This document shows, piece by piece, positions 29,576 through 39,680 of a stretch of 64,000 nt of DNA (position 1 is the first letter of the stretch; the number at the start of each line of letters is the position of its first letter). The notes beneath the pieces are model-generated. The model saw only the letters and a program-made list of their open reading frames with translations. It was not told the origin of the DNA and did no database searches. The translations under genes were made by a program, and so were the position numbers. This DNA is from Massilia solisilvae (GTDB lineage Bacteria > Pseudomonadota > Gammaproteobacteria > Burkholderiales > Burkholderiaceae_D), in assembly GCF_024753215.1 (NCBI RefSeq), contig NZ_JANUGV010000010.1, positions 19,885-83,884 on the forward strand. The letters run 5' to 3'.

Positions 29576-31240
29576 ATGAAGACTCGTTACGCACAGAACC
29601 TGCTACTGGCAACGCTGCTTGCGGCCGGCGCCGATGCGCTGGCCGCGCCTATGGCCGTCACCGAAGCGCAGTTGCCCAAGGCGGACCTGAGCCCGACGCT
29701 GGCGTCGATGGCGAAGGCGATGCCGCTGAACGCGGTGGCGCAACCGCGCCGCGTGGTGCCGCTGCGCCTGATCTCGCCCGCCATGCGCACCCAGGCGCCG
29801 CCGACCTCCGCGCGCGGGCAGCCGCCGGCATCGAGCCTGACCAGCGGCCAGGGGGGGCTGACACCGGGGGTGTACACCGGCGGGCCGCTGCTGAACATCG
29901 ACGGCATCGCCTCCGACGGCACAAGCGCGCCACCGGACCCGAACGGCGCGGTTGGCGACAGCCAGTACGTTCAGTGGGTGAACACGCGCCTTGCGATCTA
30001 CAATAAGGCCAATGGCGCCCTGCTGCTCGGCCCGATCCCGGGCAACGCCCTGTTCGCCGGCATGACCGGGAGCCCTGGCGCGGATGCCTGCCGCACCAGC
30101 AACTGGGGCGACCCGATCGTCCAGTACGACAAACAGGCCAGGCGCTGGATCCTGACCCAGTTCGCGTGGGACCCGGCCAAGACCGACACCGGGCCGTACT
30201 ACCAGTGCATCGCCGTCTCCACCTCGGCCGACGCGACCGGCAGCTATTACCGCTACGCGTGGGAGATCCACAATGACGCGGGCAAGATCGTGTTCCCCGA
30301 TTATCCCAAGGTCGGCGTCTGGCCCGATGCCATCTACTTCACCTGGGTGCTGTTCGAAAGCGCCACGGCAGGCGGCTATCTGGGACCGCGCGCCTGCGGC
30401 GTGGACCGCGCAGCGCTGCTGTCGGGCGGCTCGGCGAGCGCGCGCTGCTACGACTTCGGCACCGCGTACGGCCCGATCCTGCCGTCGGACCTGGACGGCA
30501 CGGCCGCGCCGCCCGCCGGCAGCCCGAACTACATGCTGACGCTGGACTTCCTGGCCGACGGCACCGGCGACCACCTGTTCATGTGGCGCTTCTCGTTCGC
30601 CAACGCCACGGTGAACGGGCCGGTGACGGTGCCGGTGGCGCCGTTCACGATCGCCTGCCCGAGCACCTATGGAGGCCCGTGCGTGCGCCAGCCGGCGCCC
30701 GGCGAGGCGCTTGACGCGCTAGGCGACCGGCTGATGCACCGGCTCGCGTACCGCAACTTCGGCAACCGCGAGGTGCTGGTCGCGAACCACTCGGTGCAGC
30801 AGCCGGGCGCGCCCACCGACGGGCCAGTGGGCGTGCGCTGGTACGAGATCCGCAACCCGGCCAGCGACAGCGTGGCGGTGTACCAACAAGGCACCTGGGC
30901 GCCGGATGGCCTGGACCGCTGGATGGGCAGCATCGCGATGGACAAGATGGGCAATATCGCGCTGGGCTACAGTGCGTCCGGCACCAAGACGCCGCCGGGG
31001 GTGCGCTACACCGGCCGGCTGCGCAGCGAGCCAACGGGGCGGCTGGAGCCGGAAGCGGTGCTGGTCTCCGGCGGCGGCTCGCAGGTTGACACCTACAACC
31101 GCTGGGGCGACTACAGCGCGATGACGATCGACCCGAGCGGCGACTGCAATTTCTGGTACACCCAGGAGTACATCCGGGCGACCGGCTCGTTCAACTGGAG
31201 CACCCGCATCGGCGAGTTCAGGTTCAAGAACTGCAAGTAG
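29576..31240 (+). CDS. Secreted protein, probable beta-propeller-like fold, unknown function
   Basis: A 554-residue exported protein with a signal peptide (LLLATLLAAGADALA, cut near A24). The mature part has DGTSAPPDPNGAVGDSQYVQ, YDKQARRWILTQFAW, PDYPKVGVWPDAIYFTWVLF and DRWMGSIAMDKMGNIALGYS, a repeating pattern of W/Y-rich strands and PD turns as in sialidase-like or propeller proteins. AAGGAG lies 7 nt before the ATG. It is co-transcribed with the PEP-CTERM gene but has no sorting tail of its own. Similar large secreted proteins are common in Massilia-type genomes; function unknown. Confidence 0.72.
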   Translation: MKTRYAQNLLLATLLAAGADALAAPMAVTEAQLPKADLSPTLASMAKAMPLNAVAQPRRVVPLRLISPAMRTQAPPTSARGQPPASSLTSGQGGLTPGVYTGGPLLNIDGIASDGTSAPPDPNGAVGDSQYVQWVNTRLAIYNKANGALLLGPIPGNALFAGMTGSPGADACRTSNWGDPIVQYDKQARRWILTQFAWDPAKTDTGPYYQCIAVSTSADATGSYYRYAWEIHNDAGKIVFPDYPKVGVWPDAIYFTWVLFESATAGGYLGPRACGVDRAALLSGGSASARCYDFGTAYGPILPSDLDGTAAPPAGSPNYMLTLDFLADGTGDHLFMWRFSFANATVNGPVTVPVAPFTIACPSTYGGPCVRQPAPGEALDALGDRLMHRLAYRNFGNREVLVANHSVQQPGAPTDGPVGVRWYEIRNPASDSVAVYQQGTWAPDGLDRWMGSIAMDKMGNIALGYSASGTKTPPGVRYTGRLRSEPTGRLEPEAVLVSGGGSQVDTYNRWGDYSAMTIDPSGDCNFWYTQEYIRATGSFNWSTRIGEFRFKNCK

Positions 31241-31253
31241 AACCCTGCGCGCG

Positions 31254-31280
31254 AAAAAAAGGGGAGCCGAGGCTCCCCTT
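31254..31280 (-). terminator. Intrinsic terminator of the TonB-dependent receptor gene
   Basis: AAGGGGAGCC (31259-31268), 2-nt loop, GGCTCCCCTT (31271-31280); on the minus strand it is followed by UUUUUUU. It also lies just after the convergent secreted-protein gene and may serve both. Confidence 0.82.
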
Positions 31281-31300
31281 CTCATTTGCTGCAGCCCTGC

Positions 31301-34255
31301 TTAGAACTTGTACTTCAGGTTCAGGTAGAACTGGCGGCCGATCACGTCCAGCTTGGACTGCTCTTCCTCGCTGTAGCGATAGTACGCGCGGCGCACGTTG
31401 GTCAGGTTGGTCGCGTCGAAGCTCAGCACCAGGTTCGGGGTGAAGCTGTAGCTGGCGTTGAACGCGAGGGTCTTGACCGGTGCAGCCATGGTCGGTGCCG
31501 ACGGCATCAGGATGCCCTGGATGGTGGTCATGCCCTGGCTGTTCGCGGTCGGCGACGGCGCGGTGCTGCTGTTGATGTACTCGCTGCGGTAGTTCCACAC
31601 CAGGCGGGCCGACAGCTTGTCATCCTCGTAGTAGCCGCCCAAGTTGGCCGCGTACTCCGAAGCGCCGACCATCGGACGGCCGTCGTCGACCTTGGTGTGG
31701 GCCTTGCTGACGTTCGAGGTGATGCCGAAGTTGGTGTTAAACAGCGGCTGCTCGTACGACAGTTCGATACCGGCGATCTTGGCGCCCTGCTGCGAGGAGG
31801 TGTTGACCGCATAGACCTTGCCGGCCTTGGACAGCTCGTCCCACAGTTCGACCGTCGCGCCGCCGGTGGTGCCGGTCTTGGCGTAGCCGTCGATCTTCGA
31901 GTAGAACAGGTCCACGGCCACCAGCGAACGACGGGCAAAATACCAGGCCCACGATGCGTCCAGGTTCTTGGCGATCATCGGGTGCAGGTCCGGGTTCGGG
32001 CCGTTCACGTGACAACCTTGGGCATCGCAGGCCGCGCCCGAGAAGCCCACGCCATACATGTTGTAGTTCTGGCGGCTGATGGTCTTGCTCGCGCCGAAGC
32101 GGGCGATCATGTCCTTGGACAGCTCGTAGCGGATGTTCAGGCTCGGCAGGAAGTTGTTGAACTTGCGGTCGGTGTGCGCGAAGTAGTACGTATTGCCGGT
32201 AAAGCCGTTGAACGGGGTGTTGTCGTAGTACGGCTGCAGGTCGCCGGCGGTGGTGACCGCACCCGGATAGGCCGCGCACGGGATCGCCGGCTGGCCCGGG
32301 GCCGCGCGCTCGCACTTGCCCGGCGCGATCGGGGTCGGGATGTCGGCGGTTTCACGGGTCTGCACAAAGCGCATGCCCACGTTGCCCGACCAGCGCTCGC
32401 CTTCCAGGTTGGCCATCACGTAGGCGGCCGACTGGCGTTCGCGCACGTGCAGTTCGGAGAACACGCGGCGCTCGAACTCGTCGCTGGTGGGCTTGGTGTT
32501 GGCCGCGAAGTAGGCCTTCAGGGTCTCAGGCGTGAAGGTGAAGCCGGTGTTGTCCCAGCCAGCCGGGCCGCCCAGGTCCTTGCCGAAATCGCCCGGGAAG
32601 CCGATGTAGCTGGTCGGGGCGTTGGCGTTGATGTCCTTGGTGTGGTAGGCCGGATAGCGGCGCGCGCTGTCGCGGTGGTGGTCGGCGTAGCGCACACCGG
32701 TTTCGATCGACTCGATGAAGCTCTTGCCCACTTTGTACTCGGCGTCCAGCTGCAGGCTGTTTTCCTTGTCGGTGGTCTTGATGCCCGAGATGGTGCGGCC
32801 GATCAGCATGTTGCCGCTGCCGTCAGCGTTCATGCCCGGCACGTTGGCGCCAGCGCCGTAGTACTTGATGAACGGTGCCTGGTCCACGGCGCCGTACGAG
32901 AACGAGGCGCCGGTGCCGTAGCGGGCGTAAGTCAGGCCCTGGTCGGCGTCGGTCTTGCCCACGCCCTGAGTGGTCGAGAACAGGGTCTTGACGGTCAGGT
33001 CGTCGTTGACGCGGTACTTGGCGTCCAGGTCCAGGAAGCCCGAGGTGGCGCGCGCGCCGTTGCGGTAGAAGCTTTCCGAGTTGCCGATGTACTGCGGCGG
33101 CGTGCCGGCCGGGTACATGATGTCGGCGGCCTTGAGCACGCGGATGGTGTCGCCGTACATCGTCTTTTCGGTGACGATGACCGGGTTCTTCAGCGTGGCG
33201 TAGACTTGCTGGCCGTTGACGTTGGTGTTGACGTTGGTGCCGCCCAGCGGTTCGGCCTTGCCCATCAGCATGCTGTAGAACGCGCCGGCGTTCAGGCGGC
33301 CGTAGTTGTTGGCGTTCATGCCGGAGTAGAAGCCGGTCATGGTCACGTCCAGGTCCTTGTTCGGCTTGAACTCGAGCGAGAGCATGCCGCCCTTGCGGTC
33401 GCGCACGCCTTCGACGAACTCGGTGCTTGCGGTGCCGCGCATGCGCACGCCGTCCAGGTCCTTGGCGGTGTAGCCGCTGCCGGCCAGCGAGGCGTCGGTG
33501 ATGCCCGGCATGTTCTTCAGGTTGATGACGTCATAGCCGCTGGAGAAGCCGTAGGCCAGGGTCGAGGAGGTGTCGCGGCGCACGTAGCGTTTTTCCGCGA
33601 AGCCCTGGGCGATGAAGCCGAAGGTGCCGGCCTCGTTCTTCCAGTTGACGGTAGCGTTCAGGTCCGGCGCGCTCTTGCCCGGCAGGGTGGCGTAGCTCAT
33701 GCCGGCGCTGACCACGCCCGACAGGCGTTCCTTGGCAGCCAGCGGCTTGCGGGTGGTGACGTTGATGGTACCGGCCATGCCGCCATCGACGATATTGGCT
33801 TGCGAGGTCTTGTACACCAGTGCCTGGTTCAGGACCGAGGACGGCATCAGCGACAGGCTGGTCGAGCGGCTGCTCGAGCCCTGGTCGCCCACGTACCAGT
33901 CGCCGCCGGAAACGGTGTGGCCGTTGAACAGGATCAGCGACATGTCCGGGTTGGTGCCGCGCATCGAGACCTTTTCGGCCTCGTCGTAGTCGGTGCGCAC
34001 GGCCACGCCCGCCAGGCGCTGCAGCGAGTCGGCCAGGTTCTTGTCCGGCATCTTGCCCACGTCTTCGGCGGTGATCACCTCAACGTTGGCGGTGGCGTTC
34101 TTTTTCACCTCCAGCGACTTGGCCATCGAGGCGCGGATACCGGTCACTTCGACCGTCTGCATGGGGGCTTCCTGGGTCTGGGCCATTGCCGGCATTGCCG
34201 ACAAGCTCCACAGAGCCAGCGAGACAGCGGCCGCTAGCGGTGTTTGTTTGAACAT
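31301..34255 (-). CDS. TonB-dependent outer-membrane receptor
   Basis: A 984-residue receptor: signal peptide (about 1-25, ending AMAQ), plug domain (about 35-165; EVTGIRASMAKSLEVKKNA, VITAEDVGKMPDKNLADSLQRLAGVAV, GGMAGTINVTTRKPLA) and a 22-strand barrel closing with the aromatic end LNLKYKF. The plug wording (EDVGKMPDKNLADSLQRLPGV type) is that of the large Xanthomonas/Caulobacter-type receptors, often for carbohydrates or other complex nutrients; substrate here is unknown. AGGAG precedes the ATG. It is alone, with no adjacent regulator or hydrolase operon, although a divergent wall-acting lipoprotein lies next to it. Confidence 0.94.
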   Translation of the reverse strand: MFKQTPLAAAVSLALWSLSAMPAMAQTQEAPMQTVEVTGIRASMAKSLEVKKNATANVEVITAEDVGKMPDKNLADSLQRLAGVAVRTDYDEAEKVSMRGTNPDMSLILFNGHTVSGGDWYVGDQGSSSRSTSLSLMPSSVLNQALVYKTSQANIVDGGMAGTINVTTRKPLAAKERLSGVVSAGMSYATLPGKSAPDLNATVNWKNEAGTFGFIAQGFAEKRYVRRDTSSTLAYGFSSGYDVINLKNMPGITDASLAGSGYTAKDLDGVRMRGTASTEFVEGVRDRKGGMLSLEFKPNKDLDVTMTGFYSGMNANNYGRLNAGAFYSMLMGKAEPLGGTNVNTNVNGQQVYATLKNPVIVTEKTMYGDTIRVLKAADIMYPAGTPPQYIGNSESFYRNGARATSGFLDLDAKYRVNDDLTVKTLFSTTQGVGKTDADQGLTYARYGTGASFSYGAVDQAPFIKYYGAGANVPGMNADGSGNMLIGRTISGIKTTDKENSLQLDAEYKVGKSFIESIETGVRYADHHRDSARRYPAYHTKDINANAPTSYIGFPGDFGKDLGGPAGWDNTGFTFTPETLKAYFAANTKPTSDEFERRVFSELHVRERQSAAYVMANLEGERWSGNVGMRFVQTRETADIPTPIAPGKCERAAPGQPAIPCAAYPGAVTTAGDLQPYYDNTPFNGFTGNTYYFAHTDRKFNNFLPSLNIRYELSKDMIARFGASKTISRQNYNMYGVGFSGAACDAQGCHVNGPNPDLHPMIAKNLDASWAWYFARRSLVAVDLFYSKIDGYAKTGTTGGATVELWDELSKAGKVYAVNTSSQQGAKIAGIELSYEQPLFNTNFGITSNVSKAHTKVDDGRPMVGASEYAANLGGYYEDDKLSARLVWNYRSEYINSSTAPSPTANSQGMTTIQGILMPSAPTMAAPVKTLAFNASYSFTPNLVLSFDATNLTNVRRAYYRYSEEEQSKLDVIGRQFYLNLKYKF

Positions 34256-34322
34256 CTTGAATCTCCTGGGTGCGGTATTTTTTTGAAAAATGGGCAGGTC
34301 GAGGCCTGCCGCGCGCACAGTA

Positions 34323-34350
34323 TTGACGAAAATTTACCTTTCGCCATAAT
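34323..34350 (+). promoter_or_regulatory. Candidate sigma-70 promoter for the DUF1460 lipoprotein gene
   Basis: TTGACG (34323-34328), 16 bp, CATAAT (34345-34350), pointing right, about 140 nt before the gene at 34492, in an AT-richer stretch. Confidence 0.45.
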
Positions 34351-34403
34351 CACTTGTGTATGTCGGGATATAACCTTTCGGAATGTGACAAGAAGGCCTG
34401 AAC

Positions 34404-34420
34404 GCAGGGTTATACCCTAC
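34404..34420. promoter_or_regulatory. Inverted repeat in the divergent receptor/lipoprotein region
   Basis: GCAGGGT-TAT-ACCCTAC: perfect 5-bp core arms (AGGGT 34406-34410, ACCCT 34414-34418) extended by one mismatch. It lies between two divergent genes and could be an operator for either. Confidence 0.35.
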
Positions 34421-34491
34421 GAACAAGTTTTCATTGTCAAATTCCGCCCCAGCCGTTAGTTTGTCGCTTTCCAACACTGTTAATTCCCGCC

Positions 34492-35439
34492 ATGCGCCTC
34501 GCCTGCCTCCTGCTCGCCTCTGCCGTCCTGTCCGGTTGCGCAAGCGTCCCTGCCCCGTCCACCGTGCCGACGGGCCCGGTGTCGCTGGACACGGTGCTGC
34601 ACAAGCAGCTCTACCAGATGACGCCGGCCGAGGCCGGGCGCTACATCGGCTACGTCCACCAGGCCGAGCCGGACCTGCGTCACCGCATCGCGGCCATCGG
34701 GCGCAAGAACATCGGCCAGCCGTACACGCTGAACCTGCTGGGCGAATTTCCGTACGAGATACACGACAGCCTGCCGATGTTCTCGCTCGACCACAGCGAC
34801 TGCGTGGTCTTCGCCGAACACACCTACGCGATGGCGCTGTCGCAGTCGTGGGAGGAATTCTTCTGGATGCTGCAGCGGATCCGCTACCGCGATGGCGTCA
34901 TCGGCGTGAAGACGCGCAACCACTACACCGAGCTGGACTGGAACGTGCAGAACCGCTGGCTGGTCACCGACGTCAGCGCGCAACTGGCCGGCGCCAATGT
35001 GGCGACCTACGACATGACGGTAGACCGCGCGCGGTTCCTGAAAACGCGCCACCATACCGACGCGTCAATCCCGGTCGAGACCAGCCGCCAGTCGTACGTG
35101 CCGAAGGAGCGCGTGGTGGAAGTCGCCGGCGAGCTGCAGGAAGGCGACTTCGTCAACGTGATTTCGACCAGGAACGGCGAGTACTGGGCCTCGCACGTGG
35201 GCCTGGTGGTGCTGGGGCCCAACGGCGAGCGGCACTTCCTGCATTCGTCCGAGCCGCAGGTGCGCGAGGAGACGTTCGAGTCGTTCATGGCGCGCGCTGC
35301 CGAACGCGAGGCGCGCAATGCACGCGAGGGCAAGAACGGACAGAAGCTGGCCGGCTTCAAGTTCCTGCGCCTGAACGACAACATCGTGGTGCCGCCGATG
35401 GCGCCGCAGCCGCGTCCGGTGGCAACGCCGGCGGCGTAA
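34492..35439 (+). CDS. DUF1460 lipoprotein, NlpC/P60-like amidase fold
   Basis: A 315-residue lipoprotein with lipobox cysteine C16 (AVLSGC). The DUF1460 domain shows the NlpC/P60-type catalytic residues C104 (DHSDCVVFAEHTYAM) and H235 (WASHVGLVVL), with YRDGVIGVKTRNHYTELDW between. Members of this family include N-acetylmuramoyl-L-alanine amidases acting on wall fragments (structurally known in Bacteroides). Location is the periplasmic face of a membrane. The C terminus is Pro-rich. Enzyme activity is inferred from the conserved residues. Confidence 0.83.
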   Translation: MRLACLLLASAVLSGCASVPAPSTVPTGPVSLDTVLHKQLYQMTPAEAGRYIGYVHQAEPDLRHRIAAIGRKNIGQPYTLNLLGEFPYEIHDSLPMFSLDHSDCVVFAEHTYAMALSQSWEEFFWMLQRIRYRDGVIGVKTRNHYTELDWNVQNRWLVTDVSAQLAGANVATYDMTVDRARFLKTRHHTDASIPVETSRQSYVPKERVVEVAGELQEGDFVNVISTRNGEYWASHVGLVVLGPNGERHFLHSSEPQVREETFESFMARAAEREARNAREGKNGQKLAGFKFLRLNDNIVVPPMAPQPRPVATPAA

Positions 35440-35446
35440 GCGGTAC

Positions 35447-35480
35447 CCTGGCGGCCGGCGCATCGGGCCGCGGCGCCAGG
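35447..35480. terminator. Hairpin between convergent DUF1460 and GH19 genes
   Basis: Outer arms CCTGGCG (35447-35453) and CGCCAGG (35474-35480) with an inner GGCC/GGCC pairing. No U-run, so terminator function rests on position between convergent genes. Confidence 0.4.
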
Positions 35481-35491
35481 CGTGCGCGGGC

Positions 35492-36133
35492 CTAGCACCA
35501 GATCTCGCCGGTGCTGCGGCACCAGGCGTCGCGCTCGGCCAGGCCGTTGTCGGCACCGTTGATGCGGCGCGTCAGCTCCGACAGGTCGCCCGCGTCGGCC
35601 AGCTGGTTGCAACCCTTGTCCTGCCAGATCGCGGCGGCCACATGCAGGCACCAGCGCGGGTCGAGTACGGCATCGGGGCGGGCGACGAAATCAGGACTGC
35701 CGGCAACGCTGGCGAGCACGGCACGGGTGGCGCGGGCGTAGCTGTCCTTGCCCGTCAGCTGAAGCAGGCCGCGGCCGCGGTAGGTGTAGCCGTCGTCGGG
35801 CGCGCTGTTGCCCATCCGTTTGCCATAGACGAGATTGGCGAGCTTGCGCGGATCGTGGGCGTAGGCCGCCGCGCTCAAGGACGCACCGCGACCGAAGCGC
35901 GAGGGCCAGACCGCGGCCAGGCGCGCGGTGCTGTAATCGAGGTTTTCGTACTCCACCGTCAGGGCCTGCGATTCGTGCAGCACCTGGGCCAGGAAGTGCG
36001 CGACCCGCTGCGGCGTGGCCGAGATACCCCACAGGTCGAGCGCGGCCTGGCCGGTGCGGAACGCCTCGCGGTAGCGCGGCTGCATGCGCGGTGCGAGGCG
36101 CGCAAGCTGTTCGAGGGTTACGGTGATCGTCAT
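35492..36133 (-). CDS. Glycoside hydrolase family 19 (chitinase/endolysin-like)
   Basis: A 213-residue GH19 domain protein with the catalytic pair E54 (FLAQVLHESQ) and E63 (VEYENLDYS), the YRGRGLLQLTGKDSY block (about 119-133) and a C-terminal RINGADNGL. GH19 enzymes cut chitin or, in many bacterial and phage relatives, peptidoglycan. There is no signal peptide, so it would need holin- or secretion-assisted release or act on lysis; the small size and lack of a chitin-binding domain favour the endolysin-type group. GGAGC precedes the ATG. No phage genes surround it. Confidence 0.86.
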   Translation of the reverse strand: MTITVTLEQLARLAPRMQPRYREAFRTGQAALDLWGISATPQRVAHFLAQVLHESQALTVEYENLDYSTARLAAVWPSRFGRGASLSAAAYAHDPRKLANLVYGKRMGNSAPDDGYTYRGRGLLQLTGKDSYARATRAVLASVAGSPDFVARPDAVLDPRWCLHVAAAIWQDKGCNQLADAGDLSELTRRINGADNGLAERDAWCRSTGEIWC

Positions 36134-36248
36134 CGCGTGCTCCGGGTCGCCACGTCTTGATGCTAGCCCCCGGTGCCTGGCCCCGCCCTCGTGCAGATCA
36201 AAGTCTCCCTTCTGGCCGTCCGCCGTTGCCGGACCGAACCCGCGTGCC

Positions 36249-38177
<1,929 letters not shown>

Positions 38178-38378
38178 GCTTTCTCCCCTCGAAAAGACCG
38201 CAACGATTCCGGCTGTTACGGCTGCAGCAATAGACAACGCGCGGCGCGAAAGGCTCCCCGGCCGCGCAGGTTTATTGGGGATGGATCAAGGGTTGTTGAA
38301 CTGAAGAGCGCGAGCGCACTCCAACGGGTCAGCCGTTGCGTTTCGCACCAGGCCGCCAGACCAGCCCAAGGACCCTCC

Positions 38379-39443
38379 ATGCACCTGCCCGCGCTCGTCC
38401 TGCTCCGGACCCTGCTCATCCCATGGGTGGGCGCGGCCGCGCTGCTGGCCGCGCCATGGACCGGGGCGCGGGCGCAGGAGCCGGACGAATACATCCTGAC
38501 CCTGCCGTCCGGCCCGGCGGCGCCCGCGCAAGGCGGCTCGGTGCGCTTCATCGGCAACGCCACCGTACTGATTGAGTACCAGGGCCTGGCGATCCTGACC
38601 GATCCCAACTTCCTGCCGCGCGGCTCCTTCGTGCGCCTCGGGTACGGCCTGCGCTCCGAGCGCCTGGCCGGCCCGGCCATCAGCATCGACGCGCTGCCGC
38701 CGGTGGACCTGGTGGTGCTCACCCACCTGCACGAGGACCACTTCGACTGGCTGGTCCAGCAGCGCCTGCGGCGCGACGTGCCCATCGTGACCACCAGCGA
38801 GGCGGCGCCGCAACTCGAGGAGCTCGGCTTCACGCAGCACTACGGGCTGGCCGCGTGGGATTCGCTGACGGTGCGCAAGGGCGAGGCCAGGCTGCGCGTC
38901 ACCGCGCTCCCGGCGCGCCACGGGCCGCGTGCGCTGGCCTGGCTGCTGCCCGAGGTGATGGGCGCACTGCTGGACTTCGGCCCCGGCGCGTTCGGCCCCG
39001 CCTATCGCATGTACATCAGCGGCGACACGGTACTGTTCGACGAGTTGGCGCAGATTGGCCAGCGCTTTCCCGACATCGACCTGGCGCTGCTGCACCTGGG
39101 GGGCATGCGCCTGGCCGGCCCGTTCAAGCTGTCGATGGATGGCGAGGACGGCGCCCGCCTGCTCCAGCTGACTGGCGCGCGCCGCGCGATCCCGTTGCAT
39201 TTCTCCGACTACGACATGTTCCACTCGCCGCTGGCCGATTTTCAGCGCGCCACCCGGGCGGCAGGGCTGGACGGGCGCGTGATCCATCTGGAACGCGGCG
39301 ACACCTACACCCTGCCGCTGGAGAGAGCGGAGGGCCAAACCGGGCAGCCCGCGCCGGCTGGATATTCCTATTTTGAAATGAAAAATGGAAATAAAAACGC
39401 TGTTTCTATTTCCGATATTCATTTCCAAAAAATAATGAATTAG
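38379..39443 (+). CDS. Exported metallo-beta-lactamase-fold hydrolase
   Basis: A 354-residue protein with a signal peptide (about 1-33, ending GARAQ) and an MBL-fold domain of the UlaG/NAPE-PLD-like group: VRFIGNATVLIEYQGLAILTDPNF, the metal motif T115-HLHEDH-F, ALPARHGPRALAW, YISGDTVLFDEL and PLHFSDYDMFHSP. Substrate unknown; the periplasm is the likely site. AAGGA lies 6 nt before the ATG. Odd point: the last ~27 codons (from 39360) switch to AT-rich codons (EMKNGNKNAVSISDIHFQKI), as if an older stop was lost and the frame runs into the AT-rich spacer. Confidence 0.82.
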   Translation: MHLPALVLLRTLLIPWVGAAALLAAPWTGARAQEPDEYILTLPSGPAAPAQGGSVRFIGNATVLIEYQGLAILTDPNFLPRGSFVRLGYGLRSERLAGPAISIDALPPVDLVVLTHLHEDHFDWLVQQRLRRDVPIVTTSEAAPQLEELGFTQHYGLAAWDSLTVRKGEARLRVTALPARHGPRALAWLLPEVMGALLDFGPGAFGPAYRMYISGDTVLFDELAQIGQRFPDIDLALLHLGGMRLAGPFKLSMDGEDGARLLQLTGARRAIPLHFSDYDMFHSPLADFQRATRAAGLDGRVIHLERGDTYTLPLERAEGQTGQPAPAGYSYFEMKNGNKNAVSISDIHFQKIMN

Positions 39444-39680
39444 CTGAGCAGATTTAATTCACTACTCGCCGTTGAGCGTTGTCAAACTCACCATTCGTAG
39501 CGGACACGATAATAAACTTACTCAGCAATAAGAACTCGAATTCAGCCAATTAATTAAATTCAATTCGGAAAATAAAAACAGGCAATAAAGAACATCTTAC
39601 CGCTTCCAAATCAGGGACTTAGAGCAGCGCGCAGCACAAGCATTCACGTCGACGAAACCAAATCGAGCAGCATCAAGGCC
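39444..39680. other. AT-rich spacer before the polysaccharide operon
   Basis: A 237-bp stretch of clearly lower GC than its surroundings (for example AATTAATTAAATTCAATT near 39550), starting inside the end of the preceding gene. It must carry the promoter of the polysaccharide operon, but no clear -35/-10 pair or JUMPstart element stands out. Confidence 0.6.

Noticed and set aside
31286..34237. Rightward open frame of 983 codons opposite the TonB-dependent receptor
   Set aside because: Shadow of the receptor gene on the other strand; composition dominated by Val/Ala/His/Arg.
38178..38300. Possible heat-shock (sigma-32) promoter before dnaK
   Set aside because: CTTGAT and CCCCAA motifs are present but spaced by only a few bases, so the arrangement does not fit.
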